From positions 1-38,635 of the forward strand of contig JACQVB010000114.1 of assembly GCA_016209985.1 (NCBI GenBank): a stretch of 38,635 bases of DNA. Direction: 5' to 3'. Below, one piece after another: positions 22,237 through 30,048 of the stretch (positions are counted from its first letter, which is position 1; the number at the start of each line of letters is the position of its first letter). This DNA comes from Gemmatimonadota bacterium. Its GTDB lineage: Bacteria > Gemmatimonadota > Gemmatimonadetes > Gemmatimonadales > GWC2-71-9. The position numbers and the translations under genes are program-made. Under the pieces are notes generated by a model. That model had not been told where the DNA came from and did no database searches. It worked only from the letters and a program-made list of their open reading frames with translations.

Positions 22237-23035
22237 TACCAAGCCGGTCACCACTCGTTCGGTGATGGAGATGAAGCGGTCGGGCCGGAAGATCGTTTCG
22301 CTCACCGCGTACGACGCGCTCTTCGCCGAGCTGCTGGACCAGGCGGGGGTGGACATTGTCCTGGTGGGCGATTCGGTCAGCACGGTTCTCTGCGCGCAGG
22401 AGACCACGCTCTCCGCGACGCTCGAACAGATGATCTATCACGGCCGGATCGTGCGCGCCGGCGTGCGCCGGGCCCTGGTCGTGGTCGACATGCCGTTCCT
22501 GACCTATCAGGTCTCTATCGAGGACGCCAAGCGAAATTGCGGGCGGGTCATGCAGGCGACCGGCGTGCACGCGGTGAAGCTGGAGGGCGGGGCGGGAATG
22601 GCGCCCACGGTCCGGGCGCTGGTCGACATCGGCATTCCGGTCATGGGCCATCTCGGTCTTACCCCGCAGTCAGTCCACGCTCTGGGAGGGTACCGGGTGC
22701 AGGGGCGTGAGGCCGACGAGGCCTCGCGGCTCATTTCCGATGCCAAGGCGCTGCAAGAGGCCGGAGCCTTCGCCATAGTGCTGGAGCTCATGCCCGCGGC
22801 GGTGGCCCAGCGAGTCACCGAAGCGGTGAGGATACCGACGATCGGCATCGGTGCCGGGCCGCACTGCGACGGCCAGGTGCTCGTCCTGCACGACATGCTC
22901 GGATTGAACGAGCACCTGAATACCAAGTTCCTCAAACGCTACGCCCAACTGGCCGATCAGGTGCGCGACGCGGTACGGTGTTTCGGTGAAGAAGTCCGTT
23001 CCGGCGGGTATCCCGACTCGGCCCACAGTTTTTGA
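22226..23035 (+). CDS. panB: 3-methyl-2-oxobutanoate hydroxymethyltransferase
   Basis: First step of pantothenate synthesis: ketopantoate from α-ketoisovalerate. ATG 22226 gives 269 aa. Family motifs: LTAYDALFAELLDQAGVDIVLVGDS (metal-site Asp), DMPFLTYQVS, HAVKLEGG, GHLGLTPQSVHALGGYRVQG and IGIGAGPHCDGQVLV. It begins 11 nt inside folK and its stop overlaps panC (TTGA). Confidence 0.96.
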   Translation: MSPDTKPVTTRSVMEMKRSGRKIVSLTAYDALFAELLDQAGVDIVLVGDSVSTVLCAQETTLSATLEQMIYHGRIVRAGVRRALVVVDMPFLTYQVSIEDAKRNCGRVMQATGVHAVKLEGGAGMAPTVRALVDIGIPVMGHLGLTPQSVHALGGYRVQGREADEASRLISDAKALQEAGAFAIVLELMPAAVAQRVTEAVRIPTIGIGAGPHCDGQVLVLHDMLGLNEHLNTKFLKRYAQLADQVRDAVRCFGEEVRSGGYPDSAHSF

Positions 23036-23928
23036 CCCTGCGGCAAATCTCCGATCCTCTGGCCATGCGCGCCTGGTCACGCGCGGCGCGCGCCGACGGG
23101 CGGCGCGTCGGGTTCGTACCCACCATGGGCTTTCTCCATGAGGGACACCTCCGGCTGGTAGACCGCGCGGCCACGGGCAGCGACACGGTGGCGATGAGCA
23201 TTTTCGTGAACCCGCTGCAGTTCGGTCCCCAGGAGGATCTCGGGAGCTACCCGCGCGCCCTCGAGCGGGACCGCCAGTTGGCCACGTCGCGCGGGGTCGA
23301 CTGTCTCTTTGTGCCAGCCGACCAGGCGATGTACCCGCGTCCGCCCCTGGTCCGGGTCAGTCCCGGCACTCTCACCGCGCATCTCTGCGGCCCATGGCGC
23401 CCCGGGCATTTCGAGGGGGTGCTCACGGTGGTGGCGAAGCTCTTTCATATCGTGGAACCCGATCTGGCCGTGTTCGGCCGCAAGGACCTTCAACAGGCGC
23501 GCATCATCCGCAGCATGGTCGACGATCTCAACTTCCCGGTGACCATCGAGGTGGCTTCCATCATTCGGGAGGCCGACGGCCTCGCGTTGTCATCGCGGAA
23601 TGCGTACCTGAAGCCGGTCGAACGGGAGGTCGCGGTGCTGCTCTCCCAGGCGCTGGAGGAGGGGCACCGGCGCTATCGAGGCGGCACCCACGACGCCAGG
23701 GAGGTCGTCGCCGCTGTGCGGCAGGTGCTCTCCCGGGAAGCGACGATTCTGGTGCAGTATGTGGAAGCGGTTGATCCCGACACCCTCGCGCCGGTGACGA
23801 CGGCGACCGACGACACCGTGCTGGCCCTGGCGGCCTTCATTGGAAAGACGCGGCTCATCGACAACATCATTCTTGGGGTCGGGCTGGGTGCTGACGAGCG
23901 CCTGGCGGCGACTGCAGGTACCGTCTGA
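23032..23928 (+). CDS. panC: Pantothenate synthetase (pantoate--β-alanine ligase)
   Basis: Joins pantoate and β-alanine using ATP. TTG 23032 overlaps the panB stop as TTGA and gives 298 aa starting LTLRQISDPLAMRAW. Signature motifs are VPTMGFLHEGHL (HIGH-like nucleotide site), NPLQFGPQEDL, FGRKDLQQARIIRSM and the KMSKS-like SSRNAYL. Length is normal. Confidence 0.96.
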   Translation: MTLRQISDPLAMRAWSRAARADGRRVGFVPTMGFLHEGHLRLVDRAATGSDTVAMSIFVNPLQFGPQEDLGSYPRALERDRQLATSRGVDCLFVPADQAMYPRPPLVRVSPGTLTAHLCGPWRPGHFEGVLTVVAKLFHIVEPDLAVFGRKDLQQARIIRSMVDDLNFPVTIEVASIIREADGLALSSRNAYLKPVEREVAVLLSQALEEGHRRYRGGTHDAREVVAAVRQVLSREATILVQYVEAVDPDTLAPVTTATDDTVLALAAFIGKTRLIDNIILGVGLGADERLAATAGTV

Positions 23929-23929
23929 G

Positions 23930-24469
23930 GTGCCCGACTTTCCGGAGTGGACCCAAGCCACCCCCGAGCGTCGGGCGCATGTAGAACGGGTGGCCGCGCT
24001 GGCCAATTCATGGGCCGATGCCATGAACACTCCCGCGCAGGAGCGCGAGCGCTGGTTGCGGGCGGTCTATCTCCACGACTCCTTACGCGACGCGCCGCTG
24101 GAGCTGCTCACTTCGCTCACCGACGACCGGTGGCACTGGCCTTCACTGCTTCACGGTCCCGCCGCCGCCGAGTATGCCGCTCGCCACGGGGAGCGGGATC
24201 GCGGCGTCCTGGATGCCGTCCGATATCACTCGGTGGGGTATGCCGGATGGGACGTCGTCGGCCGGATGCTATACCTGGCCGACTATCTGGAGCCGGGGCG
24301 CGAGTTTCGGGATGAGGAAAGACGGGACATGGCTGCTCGAGTACCCCGCGAGCCGCGAGTGGTGCTCAAGGAGGTGGCGGCGGAGCGCCTGCACTGGCTG
24401 GTCACATCCGGTTGGCCCTTTATTGCGGAGACGGTGGAGTTCTGGAACGCCCTCGCTCGCGGGTCCTGA
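23930..24469 (+). CDS. yqeK: YqeK-family HD hydrolase (probable symmetrical Ap4A hydrolase)
   Basis: A 179-aa HD-domain protein starting at GTG 23930, one base after panC. Metal-binding residues fit YqeK: His17 (RRAHVERV), His49-Asp50 (YLHD), His75 (LLHGP), His100 in AVRYHSVGYAGW and Asp118 in LYLADYLEPGREF. The last two blocks are diagnostic. YqeK proteins split Ap4A to two ADP. In many genomes yqeK sits with nadD, a LytR-type gene and rsfS; here a LytR_C-domain gene follows but the others are absent from the window. Confidence 0.88.
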   Translation: MPDFPEWTQATPERRAHVERVAALANSWADAMNTPAQERERWLRAVYLHDSLRDAPLELLTSLTDDRWHWPSLLHGPAAAEYAARHGERDRGVLDAVRYHSVGYAGWDVVGRMLYLADYLEPGREFRDEERRDMAARVPREPRVVLKEVAAERLHWLVTSGWPFIAETVEFWNALARGS

Positions 24470-24870
24470 CTCTCGCGGCCGCCGCGGCAGCAGCCGTGCT
24501 CCTCGGGTCCCTGTGGTGGTGGGCGAGTCGCCGCACACCCGATCAGGTTGGGCCGATCATACCGGGAGACAACCGACCGGCGATAACCGTCGAGGTGCTG
24601 AATGAGACCGCCGTCGATGGCCTGGCACGGGAAGTGGCGCGACGGCTGAGAGGGAGGGGAATCGACGTGGTGTATTTCGGCACCGCGACCCGCCGCGACC
24701 GCGATTCTACGGTGATTCTCGTCCGGCGGGGAGATACCGCCGCTGCGACTGCCGTGCGGAGGGCCCTGGGAAGCGGCCGGATCGCCGTCGAGCTGGACCC
24801 GGATCGGTTACTCGACGCTAGCGTCCTGGTGGGCCGCGACCTGGCGGCGCCGCTCGATCGCTACCCGTAG
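24412..24870 (+). CDS. LytR C-terminal-domain protein, membrane-anchored
   Basis: Predicted single-pass protein: an Ala/Leu-rich membrane segment (LTLAAAAAAAVLLGSLWWW), a short linker, then a domain matching LytR_C (ITVEVLNETAVDGLAREVARRLRGRGIDVVYF... VILVRRGDTAAA). This domain is also found detached from the LytR catalytic part; its function is not established. The start is uncertain: the only standard upstream codon is TTG 24412, 58 nt inside yqeK and without a Shine-Dalgarno. The last 63 nt overlap the converging rlmN gene. The up to 152-aa length is an upper limit. Confidence 0.72.
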   Translation: MALYCGDGGVLERPRSRVLTLAAAAAAAVLLGSLWWWASRRTPDQVGPIIPGDNRPAITVEVLNETAVDGLAREVARRLRGRGIDVVYFGTATRRDRDSTVILVRRGDTAAATAVRRALGSGRIAVELDPDRLLDASVLVGRDLAAPLDRYP

Positions 24871-25866
24871 CTGCCCGCAGGCGGCGTCGATGTCGAGCCC
24901 ACGGCTGCGGCGCACCGTTGCCGTTACTCCGAGTGCTTCCAGCCGGGCGCCGAATTCCTTCAGGTGAGCCGCGCTGGCAGGCATGAGGCCCGGCGTACCG
25001 CCGGGATGCAGGGGCAGGAGGTTCACCAGCGCGCCAAGGGGTGCGGCGAGAGCAGCCAGCCGGTCCGCGTCCTCCAGGGAATCATTCTTCCCGCTGATCA
25101 TCACGTATTCGAACGTGATCCGGCGCTTGAACGCCTGCAGGGCTGGAAGCACCCGGTCCAGGCTGTACTTCTTTTCCACCGGCATGATGGCCAGGCGCTG
25201 CTCGTGGGTTGGCGCGTGCAGGGAAAGCGCCAGCCGGAATTGCTCCGGGCGGGCAGCCAGCTTGCGCAGATTGGGCACCACCCCGACCGTGCTAACGGTG
25301 ATATGGCGGGCGCCGATACCGAGTCCCATCGTGTGATTCAGGGTGGTGAGCGCCCGATCCACCGCATCCCAGTTATGGAGCGGTTCCCCCATTCCCATGA
25401 AAACCACGTTGGTCGGCTTTCCCAGCTCGGGATCGAGCGCCAGCTCCCGCACCTGGGCCACGATCTCCCACGTGGCGAGATGACGTTCAAACCCCATGCG
25501 GCCGGTGGCACAGAAGACGCAGCCGTACGCACATCCCGACTGTGACGAGATACAGAGAGTCTGCCGCCGGCCTTCGGGAATCAGCACCGACTCGACGGCT
25601 GCACCGTCCGCCAGGCCCCAGAGGAACTTACGGGTTCCGTCTTTCGAGAGCTGGCTGGTGAGGAGTCGAAGACGCGGAAGCGGAAAAGCTTCGTCGAGGG
25701 CGGCACGCAGTTCGCGTGGCAGGTCGGTTGCCTCCTCCCAACTCGCCACCGGCCGTTGCCAAAGCCGGGGTGCGACCTGTCGATAGCGATAACCGGGCCC
25801 CCGCTCGGCGAGCCATTGCCGCAGCGTTTCGGCAGCTGCAGGAGGGGAAAGATCAAGAAGATTCAT
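24808..25866 (-). CDS. rlmN: 23S rRNA (adenine2503-C2)/tRNA (adenine37-C2) methyltransferase
   Basis: Radical SAM enzyme that methylates A2503 of 23S rRNA and usually A37 of some tRNAs. ATG 25866 overlaps the preceding stop (TGATG) and gives 352 aa; a TTG at 25875 is less likely. The [4Fe-4S] motif is C112-x3-C116-x2-C119 (GCAYGCVFCATG). The family block VVFMGMGEPLHNWD is present, and a C-terminal Cys in GLDIDAACGQL fits the resolving cysteine. It converges on the LytR_C-domain gene with a 63-nt overlap. Confidence 0.95.
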   Translation of the reverse strand: MNLLDLSPPAAAETLRQWLAERGPGYRYRQVAPRLWQRPVASWEEATDLPRELRAALDEAFPLPRLRLLTSQLSKDGTRKFLWGLADGAAVESVLIPEGRRQTLCISSQSGCAYGCVFCATGRMGFERHLATWEIVAQVRELALDPELGKPTNVVFMGMGEPLHNWDAVDRALTTLNHTMGLGIGARHITVSTVGVVPNLRKLAARPEQFRLALSLHAPTHEQRLAIMPVEKKYSLDRVLPALQAFKRRITFEYVMISGKNDSLEDADRLAALAAPLGALVNLLPLHPGGTPGLMPASAAHLKEFGARLEALGVTATVRRSRGLDIDAACGQLRVAIERRRQVAAHQDASVE

Positions 25867-26759
25867 CAGTCCCAATCAACCTCGATCCCCACCCGGTAGT
25901 TCCCCCCCACTCCGTGCAATCCCGATCCCCGCGCGGCGATCACGTCGTAGCGGCCTGCCCGCACGCTGAGTGCGAAGATCACTCGCCAATCGGCCTGGCC
26001 GTAGGCGGTTTCCCGCACGCAGGCCGCATCGAGCGTCAACCTGGAGGCGAGTCCGACACCCGCGCCGATCGTGTGTTCGACCGCTCCATCCGATCGCAAC
26101 TGCGCTCCGTATCGCGTGGCCACGGTCGTCTGCGCTCCCCAGACGGCGGTCTGTAACGCGCGGTATTCCACGGCGGCGTGGTAGCTCGCCGTCTGGTTGC
26201 CGGGTTTTCGGACCGGGACAAACCGGGTTGCGGCCGCCAGCGTAAGCCTGGAGAGCGGAGTCACCCGGGCGCCTAGATCAGCGGATAGTCCGCCCTCGCG
26301 GAAGACATCGAACTGGGCATCGTGGCCCCGAATCAGGCCCGCCAGCGTCAGCGGTCCCAGCCGCGTGCCGGCGGCGATACCGCCGACCTGTTCGTACACC
26401 GGAATCTCCCCAGGCTGGCTAACCGGCGAAGTCGAAGTTCGAACCAGATCGCCAATTTGCACGCGGCCGAAAATAAGCCCGATCCCCAGACGCTGGCCCA
26501 GGGCGTAGGTCAGTCCCGCCAGGACTCCAGAGAGGCCCAATGTTTCCGGCGTCTGGATCGCCTGCGCCCCGAGACCCAGCCCCGGCCCGGTGAAGGCTGC
26601 CGCCGGATTCCAGAACGACGCTGTCGCCCCTGTTTCCAGCGCCGCAGGTTTTGCGAGGGTTGTCGCCGGGACGTCCCAGAGAGAGGCTGCCTTGGGAGCC
26701 TGGGCAGCTGCCACGGTGGTGCTGGTGGCGAGCAGGATGAGGTGAAGCGTGAGCTTCAT
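25866..26759 (-). CDS. PorV-like outer-membrane β-barrel protein, function unknown
   Basis: A 297-aa secreted protein. The signal peptide (MKLTLHLILLATSTTVAAAQ) has a likely cleavage at AAA-QA. The mature part opens with SLWDVPATTLAKPAALETGATASFWNPAA, resembling the GA-FWNPA opening of PorV/FadL-like barrels. The rest consists of alternating amphipathic strands with many Gly and aromatic residues (RLGIGLIFGRVQIGDLV, GGNYRVGIEVDWD), and it ends in an aromatic/acidic strand typical of barrels. I cannot assign a substrate. It is the upstream partner of rlmN (TGATG overlap). A frame reaching 27341 upstream is spurious. Confidence 0.72.
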   Translation of the reverse strand: MKLTLHLILLATSTTVAAAQAPKAASLWDVPATTLAKPAALETGATASFWNPAAAFTGPGLGLGAQAIQTPETLGLSGVLAGLTYALGQRLGIGLIFGRVQIGDLVRTSTSPVSQPGEIPVYEQVGGIAAGTRLGPLTLAGLIRGHDAQFDVFREGGLSADLGARVTPLSRLTLAAATRFVPVRKPGNQTASYHAAVEYRALQTAVWGAQTTVATRYGAQLRSDGAVEHTIGAGVGLASRLTLDAACVRETAYGQADWRVIFALSVRAGRYDVIAARGSGLHGVGGNYRVGIEVDWD

Positions 26760-26862
26760 CCGGGAAGGTTGACCGTGGCGCAAATGCCTGTCAAGTCGAA
26801 GCTTGCCCCCCTTCTCCTCAGCCATTATGTTGCCCGGATCGGTACCCTGGACACTAATCATT

Positions 26863-27324
26863 GTGCTTCTGTCCGACCTGCTCACGCCGCAGCGGATCAA
26901 GGTTCCCATCCTCGGCACGGACAAGCGGACGGTCCTTTCAGAATTGCTGGAACTCGTGGTGGGGACGGGGCAGCCGGAGTTTTTGGATATATTCCGAGCT
27001 GTGGAGGAGCGAGAGCGGGTGCTGTCGACCGGGATCGGGCATGGCGTGGCCATCCCGCACGGTAAGTCCCAGCGGCTTAAAGAGCTACGATTGGCAGCAG
27101 GGGTGACTCCCGCGCCGGTGGCGTTCGACGCGCTCGACGGCCAGCCGGTGCGGCTTTTTTTTCTGCTGATCGGGCCAGCGGAGTCGACAGGGGAGGACGT
27201 GAGGGCACTCGGTCGAATATCCCGGCTGGTACGCCGGGAGCAGGTGCGGGAGAAGCTGCTGGCGGCCCCGGACGCCGGCGAGTTCCATCGCGTGCTGGCG
27301 GAAGCCGAGCGGCTGGTTTCCTGA
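26863..27324 (+). CDS. PTS EIIA type-2 / EIIA-Ntr-like phosphocarrier domain protein
   Basis: A 153-aa single-domain EIIA protein from GTG 26863 (LLSDLLTPQRIKV), the normal opening for EIIA-Ntr. The phosphorylated His is His66 in GIGHGVAIPHGKS, with the LIGPAESTGEDVRALGRISRLVR stretch typical of the fold. No Shine-Dalgarno is evident, so an earlier ATG at 26827 is possible. No other PTS gene is in the window, so it may be a regulatory phosphocarrier, not a sugar transporter part. It lies 7 nt before aspS. Confidence 0.85.
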   Translation: MLLSDLLTPQRIKVPILGTDKRTVLSELLELVVGTGQPEFLDIFRAVEERERVLSTGIGHGVAIPHGKSQRLKELRLAAGVTPAPVAFDALDGQPVRLFFLLIGPAESTGEDVRALGRISRLVRREQVREKLLAAPDAGEFHRVLAEAERLVS

Positions 27325-27331
27325 GTCCGAC

Positions 27332-29098
27332 ATGAGCGCAACAGCGATGCGGACGCACCGGTGCGGTGCTCTGCGGCCGGCTCACGTGGGACAGGAAGTC
27401 CGGCTGGGCGGGTGGGTGCACCGGCGGCGCGACCTGGGAGGCATTGTCTTCCTGGATCTGCGCGACCGCGACGGCCTGGTACAGGTAGCGTTTGGCCCCG
27501 ACTGGACGCCGCCGGATTTGATGAGGGCGGTCGGCGAGGTCGGAATGGAGTGGGTCGTCATCGTTTCCGGACAGGTCGTGGCGCGGCCGGAAGCGGCACG
27601 CAACTCTGAGATATCCACCGGCGACATCGAAGTGCGCGCCACCGGGCTCGACGTCCGTGCGCGGACCAGCGCGCCGGCGATCCCGGTCTGGCGGTCCAAG
27701 GGCGAGCCACTCCCTGCCGAAGAGCTGCGGCTCCAGCACCGTCATCTCGATCTCCGCCGACCGGAGCTGCAACGCAACTTCGAGCTTCGTCATCGGTTGT
27801 TTCAGCGAGCCCGCGCGGAGCTTACCGCACAGGGCTTCTTCGAGATTGAAACACCCATTCTGACGAAGCCGACCCCGGAAGGGGCACGGGACTATCTGGT
27901 TCCATCCAGCGTGCATCCGGGACAGTTCTACGCCTTGCCGCAATCGCCCCAGATCTACAAGCAGGTGCTGATGGTCGCCGGATTCGACCGCTACTTCCAG
28001 ATTGCGCGGTGCTTCCGGGATGAGGACCTGCGAGCCGACCGGCAGCCCGAATTCACCCAAATCGATATCGAGGCCTCGTTCGTCGGGCCGCGGGACGTTT
28101 ATGCCGTGGTGGAGGCGGTGCTCTCCGCCCTTTGGAGCGAGGCTGGGGAGCCGGTGCCGACGCCTTTTCCCCGGATGTCGTACCGCGACGCGATGGAGCG
28201 ATTCGGCACCGACAAGCCGGATCTCCGCTACGACTTCTTCGTGGAAGATCTCGGCGCGCTGCTGGGGCGGCGTGGATTCCGGGCGGTCGACGACGCGCTG
28301 GGAAACGGTGGGCGGGTGCGCGGCATCCGGGTGCCCGGGGGAGCCGCGCTCTCACGCAAAGATACCGATCGCCTGGCCGAGCTGGCCAAAGGTGCCGGCG
28401 TCGCCGGGCTGGCCACGCTCAAGCATCAGGCGGGGCAGCTGACCGGCCCGCTTGCCAAGCTCGAAGGCATGACGCCCGATCTGGCACAGCTGGGTGACGG
28501 CGATCTGCTCCTGGTCGCGGCGGGCGGGGACCACGTCACGTCGCCCGCGCTGGACCGGGTGCGACTCGACCTGATTCGCCGGCTGGCGCCGGAGCCCAAG
28601 GTGCGCCATGCCTTCACCTGGGTCGACGACTTTCCGCTGTTCGAGCCGAACCCGGAAACCGGCGGATGGGTTTTCGCGCATCACCCCTTCACTTCTCCGC
28701 ATCCCGATGACCTGGCTCGGCTCGAGGCGGGGCAGCGCTCGGGCGTCCGCGCGTTGCATTACGACGCGGTCTATAACGGCAACGAGCTGGGGAGCGGCTC
28801 GATCCGCATTACCGATCCCAAGCTCCAGCTGGCGATCTTCGAGATCCTCGGCATCGCGCCGGAAGAGGCCCGGCGCCGTTTTGGATTCTTGCTGACGGCC
28901 CTGGCCTCGGGCGCGCCGCCTCACGGGGGATTCGCGATCGGGTTCGATCGGGTCACGATGCTGCTGAGCGGTGCAGAAAGCTTGCGTGACGTCATTGCCT
29001 TTCCCAAGACGACCGCGGCCCGGGGCCTGTTCGAAGACACACCGGCCCCGGTCGATCCGCGCGACCTCGCCATTTTCCGGCTGGCCCCGACTCGATGA
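27332..29098 (+). CDS. aspS: Aspartate--tRNA ligase (bacterial type)
   Basis: Charges tRNA-Asp. The 588-aa protein has an OB-fold anticodon domain (residues ~8-115), class II motifs (LTKPTPEGARDYLVPS, FRDEDLRADRQPEFTQID, GFAIGFDRVTML), and the GAD insertion at ~300-400 typical of bacterial AspRS. The anticodon domain has GWVHRRRDLGG with His30, a residue associated with non-discriminating AspRS (which also charges tRNA-Asn) where discriminating enzymes have Leu or Asn. ATG 27332 is used; residue 6 is also Met. The stop overlaps phoH (ATGA). Confidence 0.96.
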   Translation: MSATAMRTHRCGALRPAHVGQEVRLGGWVHRRRDLGGIVFLDLRDRDGLVQVAFGPDWTPPDLMRAVGEVGMEWVVIVSGQVVARPEAARNSEISTGDIEVRATGLDVRARTSAPAIPVWRSKGEPLPAEELRLQHRHLDLRRPELQRNFELRHRLFQRARAELTAQGFFEIETPILTKPTPEGARDYLVPSSVHPGQFYALPQSPQIYKQVLMVAGFDRYFQIARCFRDEDLRADRQPEFTQIDIEASFVGPRDVYAVVEAVLSALWSEAGEPVPTPFPRMSYRDAMERFGTDKPDLRYDFFVEDLGALLGRRGFRAVDDALGNGGRVRGIRVPGGAALSRKDTDRLAELAKGAGVAGLATLKHQAGQLTGPLAKLEGMTPDLAQLGDGDLLLVAAGGDHVTSPALDRVRLDLIRRLAPEPKVRHAFTWVDDFPLFEPNPETGGWVFAHHPFTSPHPDDLARLEAGQRSGVRALHYDAVYNGNELGSGSIRITDPKLQLAIFEILGIAPEEARRRFGFLLTALASGAPPHGGFAIGFDRVTMLLSGAESLRDVIAFPKTTAARGLFEDTPAPVDPRDLAIFRLAPTR

Positions 29099-30048
29099 GC
29101 GATGTTACCCACCGGCTCTCCGCGGAGGGAGCCGATCCGCTGGCTTTGGCCGGTGTCAACGACACCAATCTCCAGGAGCTCGAGCGTGCCACCGGGGTGC
29201 GGGTCGCCCTGCGGGGCGACCAGTTTACCCTGGCCGGTGAGATCGGCGCGGTCGAACGGGCGGCGCGGGTGGCGTCGACCATGATCGATCTGGCGCGCAT
29301 GGGGAATGAATTGACGTCGGACGACGTGCGCCGCCTCGCTGAAGAGGGCGAGACCGGCACGTTGGCTCGGGCGACGGACCGGGATCAGCGGATCGCGCTT
29401 CCCGGCGCTCGGCGCGTGATCCAGCCCAAGACCGCCGGCCAGCGTGAGTATGTCGCGGGCATGCGCGAAAACGATATCGTGATCGGGATCGGCCCGGCGG
29501 GGACCGGAAAGACCTATCTCGCGGTGGCAATGGGGGTAGAGGCGCTGGCCCGCAAGTTGGTCCGGCGACTGGTGCTGGCTCGCCCGGCGGTCGAAGCCGG
29601 CGAACGGCTGGGATTTCTTCCCGGCGATCTCCAGGCCAAGGTCGATCCCTATCTGCGCCCGCTCTACGACGCCCTGGAGGACATGATGCCGCCGGAGCGG
29701 GTGCAGAAGGCGCTGGAGACCCGGACCATCGAAATCGCGCCCCTCGCCTATATGCGCGGACGCACGCTGGCCGATGCCTTCATCATTCTGGACGAGGCAC
29801 AGAACGTGACCGGCGGCCAGATGAAGATGTTCCTGACGCGCATGGGGGTGAACTCCCGCGCCGTGGTGATCGGTGACCAGACGCAGATCGATCTGGAGAA
29901 CCGGGAAGACTCCGGACTGATTCAGATCGAGCGGATCCTGCCCGGCATCGAAGGCGTCTCCTTCTGCTATCTGGAAGAACGTGACGTGGTGCGGCATCGC
30001 CTGGTGCGTGACATCATCCGGGCCTACGCGGAGGATCAGGGCTCGTGA
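29095..30048 (+). CDS. PhoH family P-loop ATPase
   Basis: A 317-aa PhoH/PhoL-type ATPase. An N-terminal KH-like region (~20-70) precedes the ATPase core: Walker A GPAGTGKT at 133-140, Walker B FIILDEAQN near 230, and GDQTQIDL. PhoH-like proteins sit beside pgpH and ybeY in many bacteria, as here, which points to RNA or ribosome maturation; the biochemical role is not settled. Overlaps aspS by 4 nt and the following gene by 4 nt (GTGA). Confidence 0.93.
   Translation: MSDVTHRLSAEGADPLALAGVNDTNLQELERATGVRVALRGDQFTLAGEIGAVERAARVASTMIDLARMGNELTSDDVRRLAEEGETGTLARATDRDQRIALPGARRVIQPKTAGQREYVAGMRENDIVIGIGPAGTGKTYLAVAMGVEALARKLVRRLVLARPAVEAGERLGFLPGDLQAKVDPYLRPLYDALEDMMPPERVQKALETRTIEIAPLAYMRGRTLADAFIILDEAQNVTGGQMKMFLTRMGVNSRAVVIGDQTQIDLENREDSGLIQIERILPGIEGVSFCYLEERDVVRHRLVRDIIRAYAEDQGS

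Noticed and set aside
26766-26794. TTGACA (26794-26789, minus) as a promoter for the PorV-like gene
   Set aside because: The -35 is perfect but no acceptable -10 lies 16-18 bp further, so I do not call a promoter there.
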